A DNA stretch of 64,000 nt from assembly GCA_963969395.1 (NCBI GenBank), contig OZ017805.1, positions 6,572,001 to 6,636,000 on the forward strand, in the 5' to 3' direction. Source of the DNA: Pseudoscleropodium purum. Taxonomy: Eukaryota; Streptophyta; Bryopsida; Hypnales; Brachytheciaceae. Position 1 is the stretch's first letter. Each line of letters opens with the position of its first letter. The notes below the pieces were generated by a model, which made no database searches, was not told the DNA's origin, and saw nothing but the letters and a program-made list of their open reading frames with translations. Below, piece after piece: positions 1-11,224 of this stretch. The position numbers and the translations under genes were made by a program.

Positions 1-195
1 AGACCTAATCCGTGTTGCATTCCGTTTCCGTCGATAGTTACTCCTGATCGGATTAGATCTAAGAGGCCCACTACTTCATGTTCTGTACTAGTTTTGAGTT
101 TTCCTTCTTCACCTAATCGGATCCGGTTCCCTAATGGCTAGTTTCCGTTCCTATTTTGGTGCATGCTAAGAAAATCAAAATTTTAAGCTGCGACA
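1..195 (-). mobile_element. LTR-like family A, copy A0, cut by the window edge
   Basis: The last 195 bases of a family A unit, matching the end of copy A1 (3534-3728) with scattered substitutions and ending in GCTGCGACA at 187-195. The strand is given by analogy with A1, whose gene lies on the minus strand. The flank after the end is B-family sequence, so A0 sits in the same old B copy that A1 also hit. The expected duplicated target would be TTCAC; the partner lies outside the window. Confidence 0.85.
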
Positions 196-423
196 TTCAC
201 AAAGTTCAACAAGGAGAAAAAGAGAAAAAGAGAAGTGGTAGTAGATTTAAGTACCTAGTACACAGCCAACAATTCCCAGTGGAGAATGGATAGAAGACCA
301 TTTCCCTAACGATCTCCTAGTTTCCTAGACCGAAAGTCTAGAACGTAGGTTTTACGAATCCGGTATTTTTTTGGATCTCAGATCCGTATCAGATTTATTT
401 CCGTACCTTTACTAATGGTATTG
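196..423 (+). mobile_element. Remnant of LTR-like family B (copy B4), part 1
   Basis: This stretch aligns with 18560-18785 of copy B1; shared landmarks are the run around 'gagaatggatagaagacc' and 'tctagaacgtag'. It is bounded by A0 on the left and A1 on the right. The last five bases (419-423, TATTG) are the target duplicated by A1. It continues after A1 at 3729. Confidence 0.75.
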
Positions 424-779
424 TGTCGCAGCACAGGGCAGGTCAATTCCCCATTATACTCACAAAAATCGCTCTAGAGTATAACTAAGTGACTCTAAAG
501 ATCGAACCCACGAGATCCTGTGAAGTATCTAGCTCTATTAAGCAGTTAAGCTCAGTCAGTATGCCAATCTTACTTTCCGGTCCTAGATCTAGAACCAGAA
601 ATACTACCACACCGGATAACTATAGACCGGATTACTCCTTCTTCCGGTCCTACTAACTATCCGGTCCGTACAAATACCCAAATCCCAAGATCTCACAACT
701 TCCGATCCTGGAAATCCGTCCTGACCAATCCGGTCGGAATGGTCATCCTGTACCCGTAATCCTATCCGGTTTGGTTTTG

Positions 780-800
780 CCTCTGTTTCACCATCAGAGG
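780..800 (-). other. Conserved hairpin of families A and B (copy A1)
   Basis: On the minus strand CCTCTG, a 9-base loop and CAGAGG form a perfect 6-bp stem. The same hairpin recurs at the matching place in every other copy that reaches this region, including the diverged family B. See the A3 copy at 53778 for the description. Confidence 0.6.
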
Positions 801-1445
801 GGTCGCCGCTTAATTTTGAGAGTGGTAGGCCCACCACTCCTTCCGTGACTTATAGTGGCTGAAGACCCACTGTCCTACCTTCTAGACTCCTAAGCTAATC
901 CAGATCCGGTTTGGTCCTTCACAACAACCCAGATAGCAATCCGGGTCGTAGGTCACACAAAGACCCCACACTCGACCCTCTCGTACTACAACGACCTTGA
1001 TGCTACTTCCGATCCGTGCGAAGACAGGTGGTTACAAGTGCACCCGTCCGTTCCAACATCAACTAAAGTTCTTCCGTTACCCATACGGGTGATGAGACCT
1101 CACAGGAGATCGGACACTCAACCGGATTTCCCACCCGGGAGTTCTAGCGCAGCTAAGGAATCCCTCCCTACCCGCCTAGCCTAACAACGGCTTTCTCACC
1201 CGGAATCTCAAACTCTAGACGTGCTGAGGAACTAAGTTCACTCCCAACTCTTCGGTACCTACTCACATGCACCTAGGATCGGAAAATAAACACCGAGGGG
1301 AGAAATCACTTACAAACTAACTCGTACTATCCTAACTCCACATCATACAATCCTGTCGCGCTGGAGAGAGATACACAACGAAGAGAATAGAAAGGTACAA
1401 GAAGTTTGCAAAATGAACAACTCCCAATTCCCATCGCAGGAACCG

Positions 1446-1452
1446 ATTTATA
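1446..1452 (-). promoter_or_regulatory. Second TATA-like box of copy A1
   Basis: Reads TATAAAT on the minus strand, about 155 bp downstream of the stop codon of the 552-codon gene. It is the counterpart of TATATAAAT at 53124 in A3, where the reasoning is given. Confidence 0.45.
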
Positions 1453-1556
1453 CACAAAGGGTCAAAACCCTAAAAGCACAAAAAGGAGCGGAAAACCCGT
1501 GGGGGTCCGCCGCCACCTAAATCTAACTTTCCGGTCTAACCTAATACTGTTGAGCC

Positions 1557-1574
1557 GGATCCGGATCCGGATCC
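1557..1574. repeat. (GGATCC)3 hexamer repeat
   Basis: Three tandem GGATCC units just downstream of the gene in A1. A2 also has three (45595-45612); A3 has four plus one variant unit. The difference accounts for the 12 extra bases of A3 over A2. Confidence 0.9.
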
Positions 1575-1606
1575 GCTCCTACTCCTAACTGAAATGAAAA
1601 TCCTAT

Positions 1607-3265
1607 CTACCCTACAACTCTAGATCCTATCGTCGGGCTTCCGGTCTCCGGGACTAGCTCCTCGAAAACTTCACTCAAATTCCGGACCCGTTCCCCCTCC
1701 GCAGGATTCGGTCCGGGTGGAGACTCCAAGTCGATGGTGATATCCGGTCTCGTGCCCGGAGTCGCAGTCCGTGCAGACTTCTTGGACTCAGGAGTCCAAT
1801 CCTTCCTGTCCTTCGCCATAGTTGCATCCGGAAAGAGGTCCGGTAGTGAGATGTCCGAAAGGTGAATACCTTTGTCGCACGTCGCTCCCGTCAGCTTCCG
1901 GCTGCTCTCCTCGATCCGGTCCGCTGCCTTCCGCCCCTCCACCATTGCCGTCTCCACCTGCTCGGCGAAGTCCGCGAGAATCCGGACCATCCGGGAACCG
2001 GATAGTTTCTTCTCTTCGTGGATCTTCTCGTCGAAGAGCTTCGCCTTGGTCGCTGCCGTTCCGGTCTCTCCCAGGACCGCCTTGATCTGCTCGGCTATCT
2101 TCCGAGTCTCCTCCGCCATCTCCCTAGCGGCCGTCACGTCTTCCTGATAGGCAAAAAGTGTTGCCTTCAGTTTATCTACCTCCTCCTGCAACCGGCGGAT
2201 CTCGGCTTCCTGCTTCCGGGTCTCTTCCGGATTCGTGATGCACTCCGCCACTTGTTCCGCCAAGTTGCTGTCCGGTGCAGCACCCACCAACTTGCCGATT
2301 GCCGCAAGCGTCCTGTGCTTGACCTCCCAATCTGCCCTGATGTTGCAGAGGACGTTGATCAGACCGTTGAACGGATCTTGCATATCCGGATCTCCCCCGC
2401 AATTGGTCTTCTGGGCTTCCGGTTTCTCCTCCGGGGCCGGTTTGTCTTGACCAGGAGGCGTCCCGCGCTTGTGTGGAGGCGTCAGCTTCTGTCGCTTGAT
2501 CGGCGGCATCGGCTCCTCCTCTTCCTCGCTGGACTCCCGGTCTGACCCGGAATCGGATTCCGCCTCGTCATCCGTCTCCGATTCCCCATACTTCAGGAGC
2601 ACTTCCTGCGTCTTCCACGCCCTCTCCTCCGTATCGGTGAGGACTTGGTTCTCCCGATAGAGGTGGAAGAGGTAAGGGCACACTGGAGTGGCCCTTTTCT
2701 TCCCAACCCTACTAACCAGCTGGGCCACGAGATCGGAAATGATCCGTGCCCAATCCACTTTCCGGGTACCACTGAGGGCACCGAAAATGGTGTTGCCGAG
2801 GGTGATCGTCACCCTGGTCGGCTTTTCCGGGTGAAGAACCGGAACCAGGAATTGCAGGAGCCGACGGTGTCGGTCATCCAAGCAATCCTCGACCGCGTAT
2901 CCGTCCTTCGGGTTGACGGCTCCCTTGAACTTCCCTCGGACAAACTCATCCTTCCGGCTCGCCATTCCCAAACCTCCTGCCCGGAAACCGTAAACCGCTC
3001 TCCACATCCCCTCGTTCCAGCTGATGGGAGCTCCCCTCACGGTGTTGTCAAACTGGTTGGACAACTTTCCGAGGAGCTCCTTGACCATTCTCTCCTCCCT
3101 AAAACCCCAAGGTTTCTCGGCAAACCCTACGCAACCCATGGATTTGAGATCATCCATGAGTTCAGCCTTTTCCGGCTCTGTGGAGGGAATAACCGGAATG
3201 ACTTTCCGGAGCTTTACCTCGCCTCCAGAGGGACTCGCTTGTCTCGACCTACGTAGCTGAGGCAT
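1607..3265 (-). CDS. 552-aa protein carried by LTR-like family A (copy A1)
   Basis: Intact ORF on the minus strand. I start it at the ATG at 3265; an in-frame GTG six bases upstream is not a plausible plant start. The N-terminal 210 residues look globular and include a conserved GNTIFGALSGTRKVDWARII segment and PYLFHLY. An Asp/Glu/Ser-rich linker follows (about 230-252). Next come a basic cluster, PPIKRQKLTPPHKR, that could be a nuclear signal, then a Glu/Lys/Arg-rich predicted coiled coil (about 345-400) and a polar C-terminus. Three copies in the window are intact and differ at only a few residues. Family B encodes a decayed homologue. From memory the N-terminal part resembles plant transposon-protein domains of the Transposase_32 kind, but I cannot confirm this. 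It has no polymerase, integrase or protease motif. A structural or DNA-binding role is a guess. Confidence 0.75.
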   Translation of the reverse strand: MPQLRRSRQASPSGGEVKLRKVIPVIPSTEPEKAELMDDLKSMGCVGFAEKPWGFREERMVKELLGKLSNQFDNTVRGAPISWNEGMWRAVYGFRAGGLGMASRKDEFVRGKFKGAVNPKDGYAVEDCLDDRHRRLLQFLVPVLHPEKPTRVTITLGNTIFGALSGTRKVDWARIISDLVAQLVSRVGKKRATPVCPYLFHLYRENQVLTDTEERAWKTQEVLLKYGESETDDEAESDSGSDRESSEEEEEPMPPIKRQKLTPPHKRGTPPGQDKPAPEEKPEAQKTNCGGDPDMQDPFNGLINVLCNIRADWEVKHRTLAAIGKLVGAAPDSNLAEQVAECITNPEETRKQEAEIRRLQEEVDKLKATLFAYQEDVTAAREMAEETRKIAEQIKAVLGETGTAATKAKLFDEKIHEEKKLSGSRMVRILADFAEQVETAMVEGRKAADRIEESSRKLTGATCDKGIHLSDISLPDLFPDATMAKDRKDWTPESKKSARTATPGTRPDITIDLESPPGPNPAEGERVRNLSEVFEELVPETGSPTIGSRVVG

Positions 3266-3447
3266 TCCCACTCACATCTACCTCACTCTCTCCTAGCCGC
3301 ACGTCCCGTTCCTCACTTCCTCTCTCCGATCTCAACCGGAATCAAAATGAACAGAACGCAAACGCACAGACGCACAAACGACAAAAACTCAACCGCGCAC
3401 GCTCAAGGTCGAGTTTCTAAAAGGGGGTGCAACAGTGAAAGCTCCTC

Positions 3448-3455
3448 CTTTTATA
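3448..3455 (-). promoter_or_regulatory. TATA box of the A1 gene
   Basis: TATAAAAG on the minus strand, about 185 bp upstream of the ATG at 3265. The sequence is identical in A2 (47486-47493) and A3 (51112-51119). Confidence 0.55.
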
Positions 3456-3728
3456 GTCCCTGGACCCTTTCCGGTTTGTCATCATGAATCCGGTTTACCA
3501 TCATAATCCGGTTCATCATCATCATCCGGTCCTAGACCTAATCCGTGTTACATTCCGTTTCCGTCGTTAGTTACTCCTGACCGGATTAGATCCAAGAAGC
3601 CCACTACTTCACGTTCCGTGCTAATTCTGAGTTTTCCTTCCCCACCTAATCGGATCCGGTTAGCTAATTACTAGTTTCCGTTCCTATTTGGGTGTATACT
3701 AAGAAAATCAAAATTCTAAGCTGCGACA

Positions 3729-3872
3729 TATTGGTAATCCGGAAACTAACTATTTCTATCATAGTCATAGTGTAGCAAAATCTCTAGGAGTTACCAAAAA
3801 AAAAAAAACTACAAGTCTATTTAACCTTATTCTAGGCTAATTTTATCTAATTTGAATTTCTATGCTCTTACA
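3729..3872 (+). mobile_element. Remnant of LTR-like family B (copy B4), part 2
   Basis: Continues the B copy interrupted by A1 and aligns with about 18790-18927 of B1 ('actatttctatcatagtcatagt', then the closing 'tgctcttaca'). The unit ends in CA at 3872. Positions 3729-3733 are the A1 target duplication. Confidence 0.7.
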
Positions 3873-4818
3873 CTCACTCTACTACTCCCACATTTGGTTC
3901 GAAAAGAAAAATTATTTTTTTGATACATCCCAAATTGAGCAGCATTCTGTCAATTTCCAAGCTAGAAAGTATTATATCAATAGTAGCAATAATTTTATGC
4001 CATGTTATAAAGGACATCAATATCATTTGATATATCTCATAGTATTATATCCATCACCTATTTTTTTCCAAGTGCACACATACACACAGACACACAAATA
4101 TATATATATATATATATATCATATATGTATATCTCATAGTCTTGTAGGATGCTAAGGCATCTACATGAGTTTTGCATGAAGACTAAATTATCTTATCTTG
4201 TGCTTCTAGAATCAATATCAAAGTGTAAAGAAGGCAAAGGAAATGAGGGTAGTCAAATTGTCTTGATTTGTTAAATCGCTCCTATAGGTAGAGGGCCTCA
4301 CTTGTATTCATTCCAATCAACAAAACACATGTATTGTTATTGAGGTTGCAACATGTGTCTTCAACCGTCTAACACTTATTATTGCTTTTACAAGGAACAA
4401 CCAAAAAATTACACTAACAAAGCAACAACCCATAAAAACATGTTCAACAATGCCTTCTTCATTAACTCTAACTAGTATTTGCTTGTTGTGATGACGCCAC
4501 TTGTTAACACCAATAGAAGCTGAAGTATAGCAATACTAAGTTAACTCAGAGAATTGTTCAACAAAAATTTTCAATTCTGTTCGCTAGAGGTTAGCCTACT
4601 TGCTTTGAAAATGCAACTTTGTAGTTCAATGTCTAGCTCAACGTCCAGCAAATTGTATCATTCAAGATCAGAGTGAGTGAACCAGTTTGCAATAGTAATC
4701 TTTATAAAGGGAAAGATATTGGAGGCATATCTTTAACTGCCGCATAGCTTGAGCAGATACAGTAATATAATCTCAAATCCTTTATTCTTGCTCTCCAAGA
4801 TTTGGCCCTACTTGAAAG
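3873..4818. other. Flanking DNA without a recognisable gene
   Basis: AT-rich sequence between the end of B4 and the left end of hAT-1. It contains an (AT)n tract at 4098-4119. The last eight bases, CTTGAAAG (4811-4818), are the putative target duplication of hAT-1. I see no coding potential. Confidence 0.6.
4098..4119. repeat. (AT)n microsatellite
   Basis: An uninterrupted run of alternating A and T, preceded by CA-rich repeats. Confidence 0.95.
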
Positions 4819-4990
4819 TAGGGTGGACATGACGTCCAAATCTGAACATGAGGTCCTGAATGTTTATTGACATTCGGAAAATTTGTCGTCCATGTGGTCC
4901 ACTGTTGACCATCCAACTCATTTAACTGCCTCATCCGCCCCGTTAGAACACCCCGACTGCCCCAACTACACCCAATGTTTTTTTTCTGGC
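4819..4990 (+). repeat. Left end of hAT-1: terminal repeat and GTCC-rich cluster
   Basis: The terminal TAGGGTGGACATGACGTC is followed by a GC-rich patch with repeated GTCC words ('cgtccaaatc', 'tcgtccatgtggtcc') and 'tccgccccgtt'. It matches the left end of hAT-3 (60543) at 16 of the first 18 bases. Such clusters are the usual binding sites for hAT transposases. Confidence 0.6.
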
Positions 4991-6000
4991 AATTTGTCGT
5001 CAAATTGCACCAAAATAATTGACTCGACACCAAGCCCTTAGAACATAAATGTAAATTTTTCGATGAAATTGCCAAAATTCTTCAAGTTATAAGAAATTAT
5101 TTGATGAAAACAAAATTATGGATATGTGATATGTGCTAATGTGGCATTTTCTATCCAATATGTGGATGAATGTCAAAATTGGAAGTACTAGTGTAACATT
5201 TTGTATCGCCACTATGGTATTACATTAAAAAGGAAAAAAACTCCTTGACCACACCAACTACCCCTCTGTCCTAAGCCTTGAACTTTCGATGAACTTTCAA
5301 TTAACAAAAATAAAAGAATGGTTGTATAAACTATAACGTGTATAAATTATACTAATTTTGTTTCTGGCTAGTTGAAAAATATAGAGTGAAAAAAGATTTT
5401 TATTCTACGTCCAATTGTCCACACGATATTTTTGGAAGCATTCCACTTTGATTGTTATAAAAAAAATTTCCTATAAAAGAAATTTTTTATTAAGGTATGA
5501 TTTATAGATTACAATTTTTTCTTTGATTATCTTGCCTGAATTTTCTTTTCATTTCAAGCATGATTTCATTGGTGTTTCATTTGTGTTCCTTTTCCACATT
5601 CAAATTTCTTAATGAATCTTATTGTACGTTAAATTCCCACATACTCCTTCACGTTTTTTAAAATTAAATATTAAGTTAAAAAAAAAAGCTAAAGCATACA
5701 AAAAACAAAAAATAAAAAACAAAAAAACAAAAACAAAAACAAAACAAAAACTATATATATATATATATATATATATTCAGTATCCAAAAATTTCTCAATC
5801 AATACAAATAAAAAAATAACCAACAATTCAAAATGTATTCAATTTAATAAATATTGCCATACATTGTTGGCTTAAAATTTTAAATATACTATACAGTGTG
5901 CACAATTGGCTAATTGCACACATAATTTCTTTTTCAACTCTATATTCCTCAACTAATTCTATATGTCTATATAGCCTATTGAACTACTACTACTACTTTA
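4991..6000. other. Spacer between hAT-1 left end and K1
   Basis: AT-rich and without a recognisable gene. From the microsatellite onward (about 5750-6000) it is homologous to 62080-62360, the region behind kinase copy K3 ('atgtattcaatttaat', 'tgtgcacaattggctaattgcacac'). Confidence 0.65.
5752..5776. repeat. (TA)n microsatellite, shared with the K3 flank
   Basis: Alternating T/A tract preceded by A-rich sequence. A longer tract occupies the equivalent position behind K3 (62085-62131), so it predates the duplication of the two elements. Confidence 0.9.
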
Positions 6001-7489
6001 CTAATATGAGTGGCGGAAATGTTCATCCAACATAGGCCAGTGGTATACATCACAAAATTGATGCATCATATTGGCCAAACCACCACAATGACTCGGTCCC
6101 TTCAAACAAAGGCTATCTAAGTAATAGTGAAACACATTTCCGAATTCGTCAAACACAAACTTCATTATATGAGGTGTTTCAAGCTGCAGTTTGAAGTTGG
6201 CTTCCGACATGCATTGCTTGTTGATTTTTTAAGCAATTTGACCAACCGTATACTCTTCCGATGTGAGTGAATAATTTGGAATGATTTCCACATCTATATC
6301 TTTCATATGCAAATATGCAATATCTAGATCCATCCACCATCTTCTATACAAAGCCTCTATCCTCTCACTTGTTGATGTAAACATGTGTAAAAACTTGATT
6401 GGTTTAGTAGCTAAGGTGGTCATGCTCCAATTACAAACTCCAATATAGATATGTGATTCGTCCTTAGGAAAGTGCAACATGATGTTGTTTGGAGAAAGAT
6501 CATTGTGCAGATGTCTAACAACATGCACTGCATTCATTATGTACACAAAGGTCCATGCAAGCTTTGTGCGCTTTTTTTGAAATTGACCAAGATGGTAAGC
6601 TTTTATAACCTCATCTTCCGTGGGGTGTGTATACAACAATCAAACGTGTATGTTGTCTGGATAATCATTATCCAAGTTCAACATTTAATGTAGAGTTCCA
6701 CAATTCCACAATATGCGTAGCCTTCATATGTCGTTGCGTACACCACAACAAATCGTATTATGCCCGGATGTGGAATTTGAACAGCCATTGACTCATTTTG
6801 ATGTTCCAACTTCACAAGTTCAGATTAAATGCGGTAGTGAATGGATTTCTTTTCCACAAATTGCGAATGCGAAAGTATGCTAGGACATCCTTTAATACAG
6901 CCTCTCCAAATCATTGCGTACCCACCTCTCATCATCCTACCATCAACGAGAATCACTCGTGTTGGATCCGGAAATGCTATTAGATGGCATTTGTTCCTAT
7001 CCGCTTTAGCAACTCCATCACTACTTTTCCACCGAGCGATCGATTTGATCCAACTGAGCTTTTTAATAAATGGAGCACACGGACCCTTGAACAAGTTTGC
7101 TTTGAGAACGGCTTATTAAAAATTTTCATCATTTACTCAATATTCCTTGCCATATTTTGCCAAAATGACTTTGGAATTCCACAACACATCATGAACCTTG
7201 TTGTCCAAGCATTTGTTGAAGTATGTCTTGTTCGTCTCTTCCACCACTCCAGAACGTTCAATGCATCCAATATCCTTTGCCTCATGTCTACCTTGAATTT
7301 CGGCACGTACTCTTCTTGATACTTGATGTATTTATTGTCTAAAGACAAAGTTGTCTCTGACTCATAAAACTCAATGACGTAGTCAATCATGAACTTCTTG
7401 CACGCCTTCGAGGGACTTTAGCAAGCTAACTCCAAGTTCAACGGCCCTGCTGTATACTTCACCTTTGCAACCTTCTTCCCCTTTGTCAT
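6001..7489 (-). pseudogene. K1: protein-kinase-like passenger gene, broken
   Basis: About 497 codons on the minus strand from the ATG at 7489 to the stop at 6001, colinear with K3 (62361-63851). N-terminal part: a Lys-rich start, then a region containing ESETTLSLDNKYIKYQEE, identical in K3. The kinase-like part has a degraded glycine loop (MRGGYAMI) and a catalytic loop, LHNDLSPNNIML, that keeps the Asp and Asn of HxDxxxxN. The DFG position reads CNWS, so the metal-binding Asp is lost. The C-terminal 69 residues (ending DEHFRHSY) are also shared with K3. Stops and frameshifts break the frame, for example in the N-terminal LELAC segment. The fold is inferred from motifs only. Its upstream neighbour is a GTCC-rich cluster at 7700-8156. 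Confidence 0.65.
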
Positions 7490-7699
7490 CGTGATGTACA
7501 AATTCCATGTGAAAAATTCCGTAAAATTTAGTTATTAATTGCCCCAAAAGTTTTGTTTAAATTCCATGTGCAATGTGCAAAAAAACTGGCAATAAAGGGC
7601 CTCCAATATATCATTCTTGCCTTCTTTAGGAAAGGAGCCAATGGGAAGATAAACCACCAAGCTCACTGCTTCACACTTGAGTTAACAAGAGGCAAGGCA

Positions 7700-8156
7700 A
7701 AAGTAAATTGCGGACGGCCCATCCGCCCCTCTTATACGAAGCGAACGAGGTGTCCATCTCATCCAATGGCTACACCTCATCCGCAAAATCGAACACGCGT
7801 GGCACAGTAGATGATCTGGCGATCATGATGGGGGCGGGCACGGCGTCCGCTCGATCAAACGGCCGACACGGGGCGGATAGACTAATGCTTGCTGTCTACT
7901 TCATATGATAGCTGCGATGGGGCAATTGTACCGTCCACCCGATTGGATGGCCATGACATGGTGGATGGGTCGGAGTGGACAGATTTAGTGTCCACTCGAC
8001 CGGACAACCTCACGGCCACTACGAGACGCATTGTAAAACTATTCCCCAAATTGTTGTTCGTCCAACGGACAACTAGGATGGGGCAGACTATAAAATCATC
8101 TACTAGATTGCCATTCGCTCGATTGGACAACCAAGACGGGGCGGATGATATATAGT
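7700..8156. repeat. GTCC/GGGGCGGA-rich cluster upstream of K1
   Basis: A GC-rich island in AT-rich DNA with many variants of GTCCRCCC and its complement ('ggacggcccatccgcccc', 'cgtccacccgattgg', 'gggcggat'). It contains 'ctataaaatc' near 8090. It lies just upstream of K1 on the minus strand. The same class of cluster marks both ends of hAT-1 and precedes other genes in it. Confidence 0.55.
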
Positions 8157-9702
8157 TCACATATTTACTTTAAAATCAAAAGTGAAGTGAATTTGAACCG
8201 TAGTATCTTTCGTACACCTTAACCCTTAAATGGTTTGACATTCAGAGAGTGGATGCACCTTGTTCAACTTCGATTACAACTTTTGAAATAATTATTTTCG
8301 GAATTTCATATGAATGAAGAAAACGAAGCTTGACAAGTTTAGTTTGTATTTCATTTTTTAGTTTTGAGGAATGTCTACAATTGAAAGATTTATTGCAATT
8401 GGAAGTTCCTTGTATTAAAATCCAAATAATACAAAATGGTATGCTTTTCATTCATATTTTCTTTTTTTTAAATGTATTTGAAATTTAAATTATAAAATTA
8501 TGTTTCGAATTGGACTCTACATTTATAGTAAAAATTAAAGATTATTCTAATATATATTGTAATTGGTATAATTTTATTTCCACCTTTAGCTTTGAAATAT
8601 CACAATAATTTTATTTTTATTTCAAAATTATTGAAAAGATACAAAATAAATAGAAAACTTAGTTTTGTACTAGCAAAAAAATATAAAAAGAAATTATATA
8701 TCAATTAAATAAAAGGATAAATTTGGTTTCATGGTCTAATTTGACTTTAAGGTGTTTGATGTGGCTGTTTTTGGTGTAAAATATAAAATAACCAATTGGA
8801 AATTGTTCATGCTAATCTCCATTACTACTTTTACCTTCCAAGACAATTTCAAATACTTCGATTGTTTTTGCTATTTTTACTCATTTATATTCAGTTTTTT
8901 GTTTTTTGTTATAGAAAAATTATAATAATTAGAAGTTTTTATGAAACAAATTGCAATTTCTCCAAGTGATTTAGAATTCAAAGTTTCAAGTAGTAAAATT
9001 ATGAGATTGTTGTTTGAATACTATTGAAAAGGCTAAAATTAGCTCATATCAAAAGTTTGATCATTTCACAATGGATCAAATCCTTAAGGGGTTAGAAGGA
9101 TGACTCAAAGATTGTACGGATACCCCAAAACTTCAATCATTCATATCATCATTATCATTTCCAAGTGCCAAATATGCTCTTTCATTCAGCCTATTTGAAG
9201 TACAAATTAGAAATGTGTGGACAACATTTTTGTTATGGCTATTTAAGCATCTTGTTTTAAAACACTCAATTGTTAAGAATTTAATTATAAATGCATTTTG
9301 ACCATTTACGAGTTTTGAAATGTAATGAATATGCAAGAGTCATTTCAAAAATTTCTAAATGCAATCATAAATTCAAATTCGAATGGCAAATTTAATAAAA
9401 AGGCTCCTACACTTCCTTATAATATTTATATTATTTATCATTGTCGCTCATACATCAACAATATTAAAAAATAATACAATGACGTATCTAGCAATCTACC
9501 TACATACTTGGCATACACAATACTTTCATCAAAATTTCAAAACACTACACTACTACTCATCCAAAACTTTGAACTATTTCTATCACTCTATACTTGTCGT
9601 AGAAAGTAGAGTTAGAAGATCCAGCTGTAAGACAAATACTACAAAGATGCATTTTATTTCACTCGGAATTTGAATCGGACTCATTTTTTTGACTTGGGCC
9701 TC
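8157..9702. other. AT-rich spacer, no gene seen
   Basis: Long A/T runs and only short random ORFs. I recognise no protein motif or repeat in it. Confidence 0.6.
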
Positions 9703-10937
9703 TCACCTGTATTTCCATGTAGGAACCACCTTTGTAGTATTTTTGATATCCGCTTTGTTCACCTCCTTGTCCATAATTCTCATAGTTAGGACCTCCAAAA
9801 GTTGGAGGAAGAATTGGAGCACTATGTTGTGATCCTCTTTCACTTGAACCACTGTAATAAGAGCCTTCGTGATGCTCGTATGAATCACTTCCAATGGATA
9901 GTATTGGGCGCTTCCATGAGTGGAACCACCATAGTGTGTGGTTCCATGGCTTCTTCTGCCGCCTTCAGAACCAATTTGGGTGGGGGTGCCATAGTATAAA
10001 CCAGATCCATTGGATCCACCATAGTGCATGATTCCATAGCTTCTTCTTCCACCTTGGTAGCCAATTGGGGGGGGGGGGGGGGGGGGGTTGTGCCATAATA
10101 TGAACGAAATCCACTAAATCCATCATAGTGCGCGGTTCCATAACTTCTTTTTCTACCTTGAGAGCCAACTTGTGGATCGTAACCATAGTATGAACCACCT
10201 CTTCCTTGTTTTGATCCTCCTTCTCCATGTTCACATTGGTATGACTTGCCATGCCTATCTTACCACCCATGATCTTGTAGGCTTCTACACATTGCCTCTT
10301 GCATTTGTTGTTCAAATTCAATACGTTTTTGTTCTTCTACGCGTTTGTGCCTCTCTCCAAATGTGACAAATGGAGGAACATTGTCATCATCATCGTCATC
10401 CGTCCATTCATCATTTGCATCTCGCATCACAATCGAAGGTTGTTGTAGATAACCTCGGTTGGACCACTCTGGCATGCAATCGCTTGGGCCCGTCCATTGC
10501 GTATCTAACACAACATCCGTACGAGTGTAATTATCCACATTGCGATCTGAAGCTGTGTGCCAATCTACATCTTTGTGGAGTACAATCTTTGCCCATACCA
10601 TAGCCATGACATTATAATTCATTATATTCCATTTCGCGCTCTTAATTTCTAAAACTCGGTGCACTTGTAAGTATCTTTGTTTGAAGTGTTTACTTTGGCA
10701 CATGGACACTTGTCTTTTCCAACGGCTGGCTTATTTCTCTACACGGTCATGTGACCAAAGTTTGGAGAGATGTATCATTTTTACATATTTCTTGTACATT
10801 GTACAATCCCACATTTTCATAGGTTCATCTTCCCATCCCGGTTCACCTACACACAATGGATCTTCCAAAGCTTGCCAATCAACCTTTTGAGATTTTCCCT
10901 TTCGACTTCTTTTCTTTGGTGGTGTATCTTTTGGCAT
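9703..10937 (-). pseudogene. W1: W-family passenger gene with a Gly/Tyr-rich tail, broken
   Basis: Minus strand from the ATG at 10937. The N-terminus is basic (KKRSRKGK) and leads into the W-family core seen in W2-W4: KKYVKMIHLSKLW, then YLQVHRVL, then KDVDW. A frameshift or stop separates the first 68 codons from the block at 10709-10260. That block ends in an acidic run (DDDDDD) and a charged helix. An in-frame TAA follows 'QDHGW'. The same frame then continues into Gly/Tyr/Ser-rich repeats (GGSYYGYDP; RSYGTAHYDGFSGFRSYYG), recurring every 110-120 bases and broken by a run of 21 G. The core matches no family I can name. The repeated tail recalls low-complexity self-associating tails; that is inference. 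Confidence 0.5.
10067..10087. repeat. Poly-G tract inside W1
   Basis: Twenty-one consecutive G on the plus strand. On the coding strand it reads as a proline run and shifts the frame of the Gly/Tyr repeats, so slippage probably broke the gene here. Its exact length may also be a sequencing artefact. Confidence 0.85.
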
Positions 10938-11224
10938 GACGAAGTCAAAGAGAATACAATGAAAAGATTACAAAATTATAGTTAACTTTTACAACCTACA
11001 AAGAAAATGCTTTGTATTTAAAATTAAATAAATTGGAGCACTTTAATTCATTAAAACTCTTTAAAACCCCTAATCATGTAGTGATTTGGATTTCGTAACA
11101 ATGCAATATTTAAATATAAGCACAACCATCCACACAAAACCAAAAGGGGCATGCAGATTCCCAAAGGCACTAGTCCACACACTCTAGAAGGGAACGATTG
11201 TGAAAAATGAGCTGTTCACCGAGC

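Larger units (their letters stand above)
424..3728 (-). mobile_element. LTR-like family A, complete copy A1 (3305 bp)
   Basis: The unit begins TGTCGCAGC and ends GCTGCGACA, a 9-bp terminal inverted repeat with TG...CA ends. It is flanked by a perfect 5-bp duplication, TATTG (419-423 and 3729-3733). These are hallmarks of LTRs inserted by a retroviral-type integrase. The unit holds one intact gene on the minus strand, a TATA box ahead of it, a second TATA box behind it and a conserved hairpin. No primer-binding site, gag/pol or second LTR is present, so a giant solo LTR is the best reading. A non-autonomous unit with very short inverted ends is the alternative. It is rich in CCGG against an AT-rich background and nearly identical to A2. 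Confidence 0.85.

Noticed and set aside
2645..3256. Long ORFs opposite the 552-codon gene (203, 175 and 91 codons, in all three copies)
   Set aside because: They are shadows of the GC-rich gene on the other strand, with biased composition and no independent promoter or motif.
424..3728. Family A as a cut-and-paste DNA transposon with 9-bp inverted ends
   Set aside because: The 5-bp duplications and TG...CA ends fit LTR integration better, and no transposase motif is visible in the 552-aa protein. Short inverted termini are normal for LTRs. I keep it as the alternative.
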